DNA of 44,853 nt from Candidatus Saccharimonadota bacterium (GCA_016178135.1 JACOTW010000010.1:1-44853); one strand, 5' to 3'; positions 1-12,183 are shown, counted from the stretch's first letter. Translations and numbers: made by a program. Notes: generated from the sequence alone by a model not told the origin.

Positions 1-25
1 CATAAAGTAACCATAAGGAATAAAA

Positions 26-427
26 ATGACAAAAACTAAGAAAAAAACTAAAGTATCAGTGTTGTCTCGCCTTCGCAAACCACAAATGATGATAGCGATG
101 GTGTTTGTACTAGGCTTTGGTGGCTTCGGGGTATACAAACTAGCTTTTAGTAGTGCGGCTACCTACCAAACAAGCTGTAGAACACGCTATTTAAAGCTTG
201 GCGATCAAGGCAACTGCGTAAAATATTTACAAGATGTATTAAATAAATCCGGTAGTCAGCCAATTTTAAAAGTTGATGGCAAATTTAGTATCGATACACG
301 ATCTTCGGTCGTAAACTACAAAAACACTAATGGATGGGGCTACGCAGACGGGTACGGTGTAGCAGGACCAGATTTTGCAAATCGCATGTGTTCAGGTGCT
401 ATACCGATAAATTACTGCATAAAATAA
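26..427 (+). CDS. Secreted/membrane-anchored peptidoglycan-binding-like protein
   Basis: 133 aa ORF with basic N-terminus plus hydrophobic segment (MMIAMVFVLGFGGFGVYKLAF) followed by a PG_binding_1-like stretch (LKLGDQGNCVKYLQDVLN...VDGKFSIDTRSSVVNYK). Confidence 0.7.
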   Translation: MTKTKKKTKVSVLSRLRKPQMMIAMVFVLGFGGFGVYKLAFSSAATYQTSCRTRYLKLGDQGNCVKYLQDVLNKSGSQPILKVDGKFSIDTRSSVVNYKNTNGWGYADGYGVAGPDFANRMCSGAIPINYCIK

Positions 428-431
428 TCTT

Positions 432-594
432 TACTCGACTCACCCGAAACTCCTCCATCCCCAGACCGAATTCTATCGGCTGCAAACAGTTTTTCTTCTC
501 TCTATGTACCTTCAGGTACCTCTCCTTCAGACAAAACTGTTTTCGCTCGAGCTGATTCGTCCTGGGAACGAGGGATTTTGCGTAAGTCCAGTAG
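432..594. repeat. Family A palindromic element (intergenic copy)
   Basis: Starts tactcgactcacccgaaactcctcc and ends cgagggattttgcgtaagtccagta; same terminal and internal sequence as copies at 12016, 29455, 35272 and 40973. Confidence 0.85.
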
Positions 595-616
595 AGTCCC
601 TAAAATGTAAAGGTGA

Positions 617-812
617 TATAGCCCCCGCAAAACAAATTCCCGACTTTTCGAATCACCCTCTTTGGCCCAAAACCGCCTTTCCTCGTTCAACGTATCTAAG
701 GATATGTCTCTCTCGGAAAAGTCAGTTTTTGGCTCAAAGATCATTGCTTCAAAAACTTTGGCTCAAAGATCATTGCTTCAAAAACCCACGAATTTGTTTT
801 GCGGGGGCTATA
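617..812. repeat. Family B palindromic element (with internal tandem duplication)
   Basis: tatagcccccgcaaaacaaattc ... gaatttgttttgcgggggctata terminal inverted repeats; internal segment ttggctcaaagatcattgcttcaaaaac occurs twice in tandem. Confidence 0.9.
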
Positions 813-872
813 GCTTCGGTATCTATGGCGAAACATTTTAGGTTGTTTTAAAGAGGTTTTACATAAGACCAG

Positions 873-1817
873 TCAATACTGATATGGCGTGAGCCAGTGA
901 GCGAATTGTTTTTTATCGCCCCTCAAAACAGCTGCGTAATATTTCATGAGTTTTGCCGTAATCGGACCAATGTAACCATCCCCAATCAGGCGTTTATCTA
1001 CCGACAAAACTGGCGTTATTTTGGCACTAGACCCGCACATAAAAACCTCATCCGCCAAATACAGTTCGCTTCTATCAACACTCCGTTGCTCATGCGCAAG
1101 CTTTAAACTATCTGCGATAGCTAGCACACTATTACGAGTAATACCTTCTAATATATCAGTGGAGCCATCGGGAGTTATCAACTTTCCATCGCGGACGATA
1201 AACAAATTAGCAACCGTACCTTCAGCAACATGACCATGCTCGTCCATAGCAATAGCCTCGTCATAGCCGTTTAGTAAGGCTTCGTTTTTCATCAAACCGG
1301 CATTGGCATAGTTGCCGTTCACTTTGGCACGAGGAGGTATAGCGTTATCTGGAGTTCTAGTCCAACTACTCACGCAAACATCAATTGCATCTTTACCATG
1401 TAAACTACCCATCGGATAGATATAGGCACTGAAGGAATTGGTTAGACCACGCATCTTGGTACCAGGGGCCAGTTCATCTATAAACACCGTTGCCCTAACC
1501 GAAACGTCCTGTTTGACGGCGTTGCGCTTGATTAGCTCTAACATAGTTGATTCAAACTTTTGATAGGACCAGTTTTGCACAAATCCACCGAAGTCCATGA
1601 TCTTAGCCGAATCCACTAGTCGGTTATAGTGATCACGTAGTCTAAAAATATAAAGTTTTTGCCGTTTATCGTTCCATGTGGCACTAAAAACCGTATAAAC
1701 ACTCAACCCGTACAAAACTGGCGCGCTGGCAATGCTCAAATTCGCATCTTCAAAAGGCACAAACTTATCACGCAAATAAACTTCTGTTTGGTTCAAATTG
1801 AATCGTGTGTTTTTCAT
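873..1817 (-). CDS. Class IV aminotransferase (branched-chain amino acid aminotransferase-like)
   Basis: Translation MKNTRFNLNQTEVYLRDKFVPFEDANLSIASAPVLYGLSVYTVFSATW... with PRAKVNGNYANAGLMKNEALLNGYDEAIAMDEHGHVAEGTVANLFIVRDG, typical of the IlvE fold. Start moved to internal Met to avoid overlap with ddl. Confidence 0.85.
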   Translation of the reverse strand: MKNTRFNLNQTEVYLRDKFVPFEDANLSIASAPVLYGLSVYTVFSATWNDKRQKLYIFRLRDHYNRLVDSAKIMDFGGFVQNWSYQKFESTMLELIKRNAVKQDVSVRATVFIDELAPGTKMRGLTNSFSAYIYPMGSLHGKDAIDVCVSSWTRTPDNAIPPRAKVNGNYANAGLMKNEALLNGYDEAIAMDEHGHVAEGTVANLFIVRDGKLITPDGSTDILEGITRNSVLAIADSLKLAHEQRSVDRSELYLADEVFMCGSSAKITPVLSVDKRLIGDGYIGPITAKLMKYYAAVLRGDKKQFAHWLTPYQY

Positions 1818-1818
1818 A

Positions 1819-2982
1819 TTAAAATTGTTGCAGATAATTAGTTGAAAATATGGTATTTTGCTGTTTAACAACCTGCCAGCGTTCTTCTGCCAAGCGCACT
1901 AATGTTTGTACTAATTCAATGTTACTGACTCCAGCCGCCCGCCAGTTATGCGCGTATAGTCCGCCAGGTAAGGGGTTAACCTCGTTAAAATAGACTATTT
2001 CGGTTTTGAAATCTATCAACATGTCAACTCTCGCAATTCCTTGGCAACCCAAGGCTCGGTACACGCTTAGCCCCGTATTTTCAGCTTTCTTGTAGAGTTC
2101 GTCGCTCAATTTTGCTGGCAATTCACTATAACCTTGCGCGCCTTTTGAGCCGCCTTTTTTGCCACCTTTGCCTCCTTGCAAATATTTGGTATCAAAGTCA
2201 AAGAAGTCTTCTGGCTTGGTCAAGGGGCGCTCCAACAAAGCCGGTTTGAGCGTTTCATTACCCATTATTGGCAAAGTTACCTCAATCAAATTAGATATTT
2301 CTTCTTCGATCAAAACTTTTTCATCATAATGCGAAGCGACTTCTATAGCGTTCCGTAATTCCTGATTGCCAGTAACTCGCGTAATTCCAATGCTCGAACC
2401 AAGATGCGCCGGCTTGACGAACATAGGATAGGTAAGTGCTTTTTCTAGCTTGCGTAAAACCTCACTGCTATTTCTAGCAAATATTTCTCGCTGTAAATAC
2501 TCGTACTTAGCAACCGGTATGTCCTTGCTGGCGACAATTTGTTTTGCCAAAACCTTGTCCATGGCCAGAACAGAGGCGTCCAGATCGCAACCTACAAACG
2601 GCACGTTTGCCATGCGTAGTAATCCCATAAGACTGCCGTCTTCACCGTATGTACCATGCATAGCTGGAAATACGACGTCAATCTTGCGCGCGGTCTTACG
2701 GCCAGCGATGCCACTGGATTTGACCAACGTCATTCCACCGTCAAATTGCACACTGACTGGACTGGATTTATGCAAAAAGTCTTGTATACCACCCGAACTA
2801 TACAAATCTATATCTTTGAGTTTTTCATCCCAATACCAGGCACCGTCTTTGGCGACGTAAACCGCCTCAACCTTGTACTGTTTTGTCAGCTCTAACGGCT
2901 TGATGATACTCGCCAACGCCGTTACGATAGAAACATCGTGCTCCGTAGACCGCCCGCCAAATATAACCGCAATCGTTTTCAT
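1819..2982 (-). CDS. ddl: D-alanine--D-alanine ligase
   Basis: MKTIAVIFGGRSTEHDVSIVTA N-terminus; ATP-grasp motifs including FVKPAHLGSSIGI and YFNEVNPLPGG. Confidence 0.95.
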   Translation of the reverse strand: MKTIAVIFGGRSTEHDVSIVTALASIIKPLELTKQYKVEAVYVAKDGAWYWDEKLKDIDLYSSGGIQDFLHKSSPVSVQFDGGMTLVKSSGIAGRKTARKIDVVFPAMHGTYGEDGSLMGLLRMANVPFVGCDLDASVLAMDKVLAKQIVASKDIPVAKYEYLQREIFARNSSEVLRKLEKALTYPMFVKPAHLGSSIGITRVTGNQELRNAIEVASHYDEKVLIEEEISNLIEVTLPIMGNETLKPALLERPLTKPEDFFDFDTKYLQGGKGGKKGGSKGAQGYSELPAKLSDELYKKAENTGLSVYRALGCQGIARVDMLIDFKTEIVYFNEVNPLPGGLYAHNWRAAGVSNIELVQTLVRLAEERWQVVKQQNTIFSTNYLQQF

Positions 2983-3024
2983 ACGATTAGTATATACAAT
3001 TAGGCACTACAGTTGCAAGTATAA

Positions 3025-4437
3025 CTACCGATAACTATCCGGCCAGTCGTTTTGCATAAGCACAATATCTCCCGCTGCAACAAAATGTTCAAGATTGGTA
3101 TAAAAATCCAGTGGCACGGGTTCTATGAGTAATTCTCCAGCAAAACCACCCTCATCCAATCCGTCCTGAATAAATGATGTGACAGAATTTTGCATCAGTA
3201 CTACTCGATCAGGTTGGGACTTGGCTATCAGCTGCCCTAATTTATTATGTATGACTCTGGTCAATGCTCCTTGCTCGACCAGACCAGGGGTAACATATAT
3301 TTTACGCCCCGTAGTTTTTAATTCACCCAACAACTTTAGCCCCGCTCTCACACCCTCAATATTCCCATTATAAGTATCATCAATAATCTGCGCACCAGCC
3401 AATTTGTAAGGTTGCATGCGATGTTCGAATGGTTTTGTAGCCGCTACGCCAGCTTTTATTTGCTGATCGCTAAGACCTAGCTGTTCAGCGAGTTCTACGG
3501 CCAGGCCTAAGCTACCGAGCAAATGTTCACCGATCAATTTTGTATGCAATTTAAGCGTCTTTTTGCCACTACTCATAATAAAATCCATACCATCTAAATC
3601 TTGACTCTGTAACTTTATTTTCCAATCCCCCAGACCAGCACCAAAGTACGTTCTGCCTTGGTGTATTCTACTGGTGAGTTCTGGCGAGTCGCCATTAATA
3701 AATACGTTTTTGGGACTACACACGGAGAATATGTGCCTGAAATCTTTAGCTATTGCATCCAGCGAACCATATTCCTCCATATGCGCCGCCGCTACTCCGG
3801 TAATAACAGCTATTTCTGGATGACTGAAATCGGTTAGAAGTTTTATGTCTCCAGGTTTTCCCTCTCCGTATTCAAAGATCAGCACATCCTCTGCGCCATT
3901 CAGGCTATTCACCCATCTGGCATGGCTAATCAGCACGTTTTTGTTACCTGGTGTCGCTACAACTTGTTTGCCCGATGATAAAACAGCCGTCAGAATCTCT
4001 TTGGTTGTAGTCTTGCCGTAGCTTCCCAAAATAGCAATACGTGTAGCCGGCAAAGACATTAGCTTGTTTTTAGCGCGAGCAATTTCTCTTTTTTCTTTTG
4101 GTGTAATTATCGCTAAATCCAGCAATGTGTTGCTGGTTGCTAAAACGCAAATCAAAAATAGTGGCAACAGAAAAAGTAATAAAACCCCAAATAATACATT
4201 AATTTTTAAACATACAACCACGGCAGTCACGAGTAAAAATATCCAGCCAGAATAAGTTATTGCAAGAAGTAATTGTACTCTCGCCGTGGTTTCTAATTTT
4301 TGGCGTTTTTGTACTTTTAATAAATTGGGTAGAGTGATCGTCCATTTTAGAAATTTACTAGAGTTATATTCAACCTGCTGAAGCATATACACCAGTATTT
4401 TTGGTGATTTTGGTAAAAAATAACTCCAAATTCCCAT
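3025..4437 (-). CDS. MurF-like Mur ligase with N-terminal membrane segment
   Basis: P-loop LGSYGKTTTKEILTAVL, NKNVLISHARWVN, DDTYNGNIEGVRAGLKLL; N-terminal hydrophobic segments WIFLLVTAVVVCLKINVLFGVLLLFLLPLFLICVLATS. Confidence 0.85.
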   Translation of the reverse strand: MGIWSYFLPKSPKILVYMLQQVEYNSSKFLKWTITLPNLLKVQKRQKLETTARVQLLLAITYSGWIFLLVTAVVVCLKINVLFGVLLLFLLPLFLICVLATSNTLLDLAIITPKEKREIARAKNKLMSLPATRIAILGSYGKTTTKEILTAVLSSGKQVVATPGNKNVLISHARWVNSLNGAEDVLIFEYGEGKPGDIKLLTDFSHPEIAVITGVAAAHMEEYGSLDAIAKDFRHIFSVCSPKNVFINGDSPELTSRIHQGRTYFGAGLGDWKIKLQSQDLDGMDFIMSSGKKTLKLHTKLIGEHLLGSLGLAVELAEQLGLSDQQIKAGVAATKPFEHRMQPYKLAGAQIIDDTYNGNIEGVRAGLKLLGELKTTGRKIYVTPGLVEQGALTRVIHNKLGQLIAKSQPDRVVLMQNSVTSFIQDGLDEGGFAGELLIEPVPLDFYTNLEHFVAAGDIVLMQNDWPDSYR

Positions 4438-4442
4438 GTTAT

Positions 4443-5192
4443 TTACGCAAAATCCTTAATTAATTTTGCTACAACCCCAAGCGCGTCATGGTGTATAAAA
4501 TGTCCAGCTTCTGGAATAACTTCCATCTGTGAACCAGATATAAGTTTATGTAATTTATTGCCAATACTTTGCGATGGTGTCGCTCGATCTTTATCACCAT
4601 AAATGAGTAAGGTAGGCACCGTGATTTTTAACGCGTCTTTTTGTATATCTTGTCTAACTGTTTGTCTAAAGGTTTCCTGCATATGAGGCACCACCAACAT
4701 ATCCGAGCCTACAGCTCCATAAAGCCATTTTTGCAATTTTTGCTTATGACGCCTCGGCATCCAAAAAGTTGATATTTTTCCAATCTTGGCAATGGTTTTT
4801 ATAAGATTTCGTTGGACGGATTTAGTATTACGAACACCTGAAGATGCTAATAAAACAAGTTTTTCGCTTTTCAGTACATCCATAGAAAGTCCACGTATTG
4901 CCAATGCGCCACCATTGGAATGCCCGACAATCACATCAGGTTTGACTCCAAGTTTATCAAGAAAGTTTTTTACAAAATGAGCGTAATCATCTAGTGTCCA
5001 GGCAAATTTGGGACTTTGAGTTTGCCCAAAACCAGGTAGATCGAGTGTAATAACCTCAAATCCACCGGCTAGCTCACGACCTAGATCATTAAAAGTCGCC
5101 AAACTATCTCCCCAGCCATGAAGCAAAACAATTACCTTTCCACGCCCCGCTCTGGTGTAGTTTGTGATGAGTGAATCAACAATCAATTGCAT
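4443..5192 (-). CDS. Alpha/beta hydrolase
   Basis: LLHGWGDSLATFNDL, VGHSNGGALAIRG nucleophile elbow, DKDRATPSQSI and catalytic-His region EAGHFIHHDAL. Confidence 0.9.
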   Translation of the reverse strand: MQLIVDSLITNYTRAGRGKVIVLLHGWGDSLATFNDLGRELAGGFEVITLDLPGFGQTQSPKFAWTLDDYAHFVKNFLDKLGVKPDVIVGHSNGGALAIRGLSMDVLKSEKLVLLASSGVRNTKSVQRNLIKTIAKIGKISTFWMPRRHKQKLQKWLYGAVGSDMLVVPHMQETFRQTVRQDIQKDALKITVPTLLIYGDKDRATPSQSIGNKLHKLISGSQMEVIPEAGHFIHHDALGVVAKLIKDFA

Positions 5193-5203
5193 ATTAATTG
5201 GCT

Positions 5204-6106
5204 CTATCTCTGAAGGTTTTGGAGGCGATTTTGCAGTTCTTCTATAGAAATAGCCTTAGCAGGGATGGCGTTGGTTACTAGTGCGCCGAAACCACTGTAT
5301 TGTTCTTTGCGATCGGTGCCAGTATAGGCAACTTGAACAAGTTGACGCGACAAAACGTCAATAGTAAATGTAAATTGCAATGGTGGGGAATTTTTATATT
5401 GATCGGGACGGATATTTTCCAGTCGTGAAATATTAACCAAATTTCCAAATTTTTTAAGTAATGCTACGTAAGCTTCGGTATTAACCTCTACGTCATATAC
5501 ATACACCGATCTACCGTCCCGCCAAACGCGCTTCAGTTTTCCATAATCAGGCTTGTAAACTTGATGTTCGGCCATAAAGCCAAGCAACTCTTGTCTGGCA
5601 ACTTTACTAAGATTGGCTTTTGGCACGATGCCCATCAAGGTGTCGTTGAACAATTGGCCAGCTACTGATTGTCCGTCAGGTGTAATTGGCGTTTTAGCCC
5701 AAACTTTTAAGATACTTGAAAAATCAAGTGGCTCGCCATTTTCGTTTTTTTGTTCGGTCTTGATATCCACATACCTTACATAATCGTCTCTGGGAGTACC
5801 TATACTTTCAGTAGTTACACTCGCCGCCGAATTACCCGACCTGCTTATAAAAGTCATTGACCTAGCTATGTTCTGCGACCCCGATTGTGCCTGAATGATC
5901 TGGTCAAATTGTTGATTATCATTCGGCTCTATAAGACGCTTAGTAAACGAACTTGTACGCAAGCTCGTATTCAGCATATCGGAAAAAACCCGACCCGGAC
6001 TTGTAAAAATAAATCGCCACCAAAGCCAAAAACTCACCAGAACAAGTATCAGCCCAATCCCTAAAATTTTATAAAATATGTTACGCGTTAATAACTTCAT
6101 GGTCAT
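5204..6106 (-). CDS. Hypothetical membrane-anchored protein
   Basis: 300 aa ORF with a single N-terminal TM segment (ILGIGLILVLVSFWLWW) and soluble remainder. Confidence 0.65.
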   Translation of the reverse strand: MTMKLLTRNIFYKILGIGLILVLVSFWLWWRFIFTSPGRVFSDMLNTSLRTSSFTKRLIEPNDNQQFDQIIQAQSGSQNIARSMTFISRSGNSAASVTTESIGTPRDDYVRYVDIKTEQKNENGEPLDFSSILKVWAKTPITPDGQSVAGQLFNDTLMGIVPKANLSKVARQELLGFMAEHQVYKPDYGKLKRVWRDGRSVYVYDVEVNTEAYVALLKKFGNLVNISRLENIRPDQYKNSPPLQFTFTIDVLSRQLVQVAYTGTDRKEQYSGFGALVTNAIPAKAISIEELQNRLQNLQR

Positions 6107-6135
6107 TGACTATACATTGTACATTAAAAACAGCT

Positions 6136-6253
6136 TCAATAGGACGTTTCGCACTTTTTTACCATCCCATGCCAGTCCTGTAGGGCTGCAACAATTTTCG
6201 TTCCAAGCAGAATTACTCTGGAATTGGCGACAAAGTGCGAAACGTCCTATTGA
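6136..6253. repeat. Palindromic intergenic element with perfect 22-bp inverted repeats
   Basis: tcaataggacgtttcgcacttt (6136-6157) and its exact reverse complement aaagtgcgaaacgtcctattga (6232-6253). Confidence 0.85.
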
Positions 6254-6313
6254 ACTTGAACAAATCGCTGATATTATGAGTTCTGCGGCTAAGTGCGAAA
6301 TTCGTGATAAATT

Positions 6314-6387
6314 GGGGCCGTAGTACAATGGCTAGTACGCATCCATGGCATGGATGAGTTGGGAGTTCGATTCTCCCCGGCTCCACC
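6314..6387 (+). tRNA. tRNA-Ala (GGC)
   Basis: Acceptor ggggccg/cggctcc, anticodon stem catcc/ggatg with loop ATGGCAT, T-loop TTCGATT, encoded CCA. Confidence 0.92.
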
Positions 6388-6420
6388 AAAATTACACATT
6401 AATATTACTTTTTTTATTTT

Positions 6421-6875
6421 ATGAACGAACGCTTCGATAAATACGAATTTATGAGACCAGCCTCGTCGAGGAAGGCCACGGCAACAGCCCTAGTATTAGC
6501 CGGCCTAACCATGCCGGGAGTGTTTTTTGGATGGCTAAACGCCAGAAATGATGACGAAAGACTAAATCAGGCACGATTAGAACTAGCTACTACTCAACAG
6601 ACCTTATATGATCCTGCACTGTTCAATGAACAAGTGGAATTATAGTCCCCGCAAAACAAATTCGTGGGTTTTTGAAGCAATGATCTTTGAGTCAAAAACT
6701 GACTTTTCCGAGAGAGACATATCCTTAGATACGTTGAACGAGGAAAGGCGGTTTTGAGCCAAAGAGGGTGATTCGAAAAGTCGGGAATTTGTTTTGCGGG
6801 GGCTATAGCTGGCAAGATTCATGATGCTAAGCACAATGACGAATTATGGCAAGGCCCAGTCGTTGAGATGATCTG
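6421..6875 (+). pseudogene. Hypothetical protein gene interrupted by family B insertion
   Basis: ORF 6421-6645 (one TM) terminates at the TAG inside the B terminal repeat (TATAG). After the element the same frame resumes as AGKIHDAKHNDELWQGPVVEMIC before family A begins. Confidence 0.5.
6641..6807. repeat. Family B palindromic element
   Basis: tatagtccccgcaaaacaaattcgtggg ... tcgggaatttgttttgcgggggctata; near-identical to copy at 617-812 in opposite orientation. Confidence 0.92.
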
Positions 6876-7213
6876 TATACTGGATTTACGTAAAATCGCC
6901 CGTTCCCAGGCTAAATCAGCTCGAGCAGATAGTGGTTTGCCTGAAGAAGAGGTAGCTTTAGGGCTAATTAACATCTATCCGTTGATAGCGAATCTTTAGC
7001 AGCTGTCATGATTTTTATTCTGTTTTCTTGGCTTTTGGTCGTACCTATCGGTACGAACCGAAAACAAAAAACAGATTAAAAGTGACAGACCTGAAGATTT
7101 TAGCCGACAGATAGATGTTAATTAGCTCTTGGCTACATCGAGAGAAGACAGACCGCTACCAGCCGAGATTAGTTGGTCTGGGGATGGGGGAGCTTTGCGA
7201 CAGGTCCAGTATA
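6876..7213. repeat. Family A palindromic element interrupted by family C
   Basis: Left portion tatactggatttacgtaaaatcgcccgttcccaggctaaatcagctcgag...gaggtagct and right portion ttggctacatcgagagaagacagaccgctaccagccgag...gaggtccagtata-like end are family A, separated by ~166 bp. Confidence 0.88.
6962..7127. repeat. Family C palindromic element nested in family A
   Basis: Ends ggctaattaacatctatccgt / acagatagatgttaattagct are near-perfect inverted repeats; the centre is another inverted repeat tctgttttcttggcttttggtcgtacc-tatc-ggtacgaaccgaaaacaaaaaacaga. Confidence 0.8.
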
Positions 7214-7273
7214 GGCAGTCTCGTGGGCCTACTCAAAGGTACGGGCGTCTTTGAACATATTCAGAACTCAAAC

Positions 7274-10242
<2,969 letters not shown>

Positions 10243-10254
10243 ACCGCGCCAATC

Positions 10255-11130
10255 TTATGCTTTTGTTCCCATGACACGCAAAGCTTGTATTCGATCATCG
10301 ATTGGCGGATGGGTACTAAAAAGCGTAGCTAGTTTGTGTCCTTTTAGGGGGTTAGCAAAAAATAAATGAGCCGTTGAAGCATTTTGGCGCTTCATGGTAC
10401 TGCCAGTGTGTTTGATTTTCTCAAGCGCACTAGCCAAGCCTTCTGGATAGCGTGTCGTAAGTGCTCCAGTGGCATCTGCTAAGTATTCACGACGACGCGA
10501 TATGGACAGCTGTATAAGTGTAGCTATAATTGGCGCCAAAATAGCCCCGACAATGCCCAAAATAATAAAAACAGTGCCACTGCCACTATCGTCATCATCT
10601 CGAAACCATGCCATCCTTAACATAATGTCGGCGATAATACTCACAACCGCTACCAGAGCAAAGGCAATCATTGAAACTCTAATATCATAATTTTTAACAT
10701 GTCCAAGTTCATGTGCCATAACTCCTTCGAGCTCACTATCTTCCATAGCTTCAAGCAGTCCTGTCGTAGCACACACAATTGCACGTTTAGGGTCGCGGCC
10801 AGTGGCAAAGGCATTCAGGGCAGGATCATCAATAACGAATACGCGGGGCATCGGTAACCCGTCAGTAATAGATAGATTTTCAACGACACGCCAAAGACGT
10901 GGATTATCTGTTTTTTGAATTTCATGAGCACCGTTTATGGCCAACGCCAGTTTCGAACCACCATAGTAGCTAATAAGCGCGTATACGGCCGCGCCAATTA
11001 ACACATACGGCGTAATGAAAGGAGTGCCAGCATATTGCCCAAACAGCCAACCAAGCCCTACCACCAGCCCAACAAACAGCACCATCATAATGACTGTTTT
11101 ACGTTTATTAGCAGCAATTTGCGAATACAT
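10255..11130 (-). CDS. htpX: HtpX-like zinc metalloprotease
   Basis: EGVMAHELGHVKNYDIRVSM (HExxH), RRREYLADATGALTTRYPEGLASALEKI, FSTHPPIDDRIQALR. Confidence 0.95.
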   Translation of the reverse strand: MYSQIAANKRKTVIMMVLFVGLVVGLGWLFGQYAGTPFITPYVLIGAAVYALISYYGGSKLALAINGAHEIQKTDNPRLWRVVENLSITDGLPMPRVFVIDDPALNAFATGRDPKRAIVCATTGLLEAMEDSELEGVMAHELGHVKNYDIRVSMIAFALVAVVSIIADIMLRMAWFRDDDDSGSGTVFIILGIVGAILAPIIATLIQLSISRRREYLADATGALTTRYPEGLASALEKIKHTGSTMKRQNASTAHLFFANPLKGHKLATLFSTHPPIDDRIQALRVMGTKA

Positions 11131-11154
11131 AAATATAATGTGTTATGACGTATT

Positions 11155-11715
11155 TTAGAATTTAACTTCTGTTGGTTTTGCTGCAACAGCAACTTCTGCT
11201 TCATCAAGTTCGAAAAATTCGCGAACCTTAAAACCAAGCATGTCAGCAAATATATTGTTTGGAAAGACTTTGATTTTGATGTTCAGATCTCGTGCCGATC
11301 CATTATAAAATCTGCGAGCAGCCTGAACTTTATCCTCTGTATCAACTAGCTCATCTTGCAAGGCTCTGAAATTTTCGTTAGCTTTTAAGTCTGGATAAGC
11401 CTCGGCAACAGCGAACAAGCTTTTTAATGCGCCGCTCAACATATTTTCAGCCTGGGCGGTTTGTTGAACTCCCTTGGCATCTACTATGGCAGAGCGAGCT
11501 TTGGTAACTTCTTCAAAAACGCCTTTTTCGTGGGTCGCATAACCTTGTACGGTGTTAACAAGATTAGGTATCAAGTCAGCTCGACGCTTTAACTGGACAG
11601 TGATATCGCTCCAAGCTTCTTCAACCCGAACATTCAAACGAACCAAGCCGTTGTATATTGCCACACCGGCAATCAGAACAACTGCGATTATACCAATTAT
11701 TACAAATATCATCAT
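11155..11715 (-). CDS. lemA: LemA family protein
   Basis: N-terminal TM, then VEEAWSDITVQLKRRADLIPNLVNTVQGYATHEKGVFEEVTKARS; adjacent to htpX as is common. Confidence 0.95.
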   Translation of the reverse strand: MMIFVIIGIIAVVLIAGVAIYNGLVRLNVRVEEAWSDITVQLKRRADLIPNLVNTVQGYATHEKGVFEEVTKARSAIVDAKGVQQTAQAENMLSGALKSLFAVAEAYPDLKANENFRALQDELVDTEDKVQAARRFYNGSARDLNIKIKVFPNNIFADMLGFKVREFFELDEAEVAVAAKPTEVKF

Positions 11716-11780
11716 TCATAACCCCTTTTTAATCAATAATAACAGTATACCACCTAAACCAAATAATCCGGAGCTAAGTT

Positions 11781-11866
11781 TGGTGCGCGGGGCGGGAATC
11801 GAACCCGCACGCCTTTTGGGCACGTGATTTTAAGTCACGACTGTCTACCAATTCCAGCACCCGCGC
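11781..11866 (-). tRNA. tRNA-Leu (UAA)
   Basis: Acceptor GCGCGGG/cccgcgc, anticodon loop CTTAAAA, long variable arm, T-loop TTCGATT, encoded CCA. Confidence 0.93.
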
Positions 11867-11870
11867 ATTA

Positions 11871-11944
11871 TGGAGGCGCGTACGAGTAACGCTCTCGTCT
11901 AGCAGCTTTTGCAGAGCTGTGCCTAACTTCTCGGCCAACGCGCC
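11871..11944 (-). tRNA. tRNA-Cys (GCA) with atypical T-loop
   Basis: Acceptor GGCGCGT/ACGCGCC plus TCCA, anticodon stem CAGCT/AGCTG with loop CTGCAAA; T arm ACGAG-AGCGTTA-CTCGT lacks the usual TTC start. Confidence 0.8.
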
Positions 11945-12015
11945 ACAACTATTCTATTATACCGATAGATTTATAAGATGAAAGATGAAAAAATATTACC
12001 TTATCAACCCCTACA

Positions 12016-12183
12016 TATACTGGACTTACGCAAAATCCCTCGTTCCCAGGGCGAATCAGCTCGAGCGAAAACAGTTTTGTCTGAAGGAGAGGTATCTGAA
12101 GGTACATCGATAGAGGAAAAACTGTTTGTAGCCGAGGTTAGTCGGTTTGGGGATGAGGGAGCTTTGCGATAGGTCCAGTATAC
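12016..12183. repeat. Family A palindromic element (intergenic copy)
   Basis: tatactggacttacgcaaaatccctcgttcccagggcgaatcagctcgag ... ggatgagggagctttgcgataggtccagtata. Confidence 0.92.

Noticed and set aside
502-851. Overlapping ORFs on both strands (80 and 115 aa)
   Set aside because: They lie across family A and B elements and read repeat sequence; no independent coding signal.
6078-6328. ORFs of 81 and 72 aa around the palindrome
   Set aside because: Overlap the 22-bp inverted repeat and the tRNA-Ala gene; mirror-image ORFs are expected from palindromic sequence.
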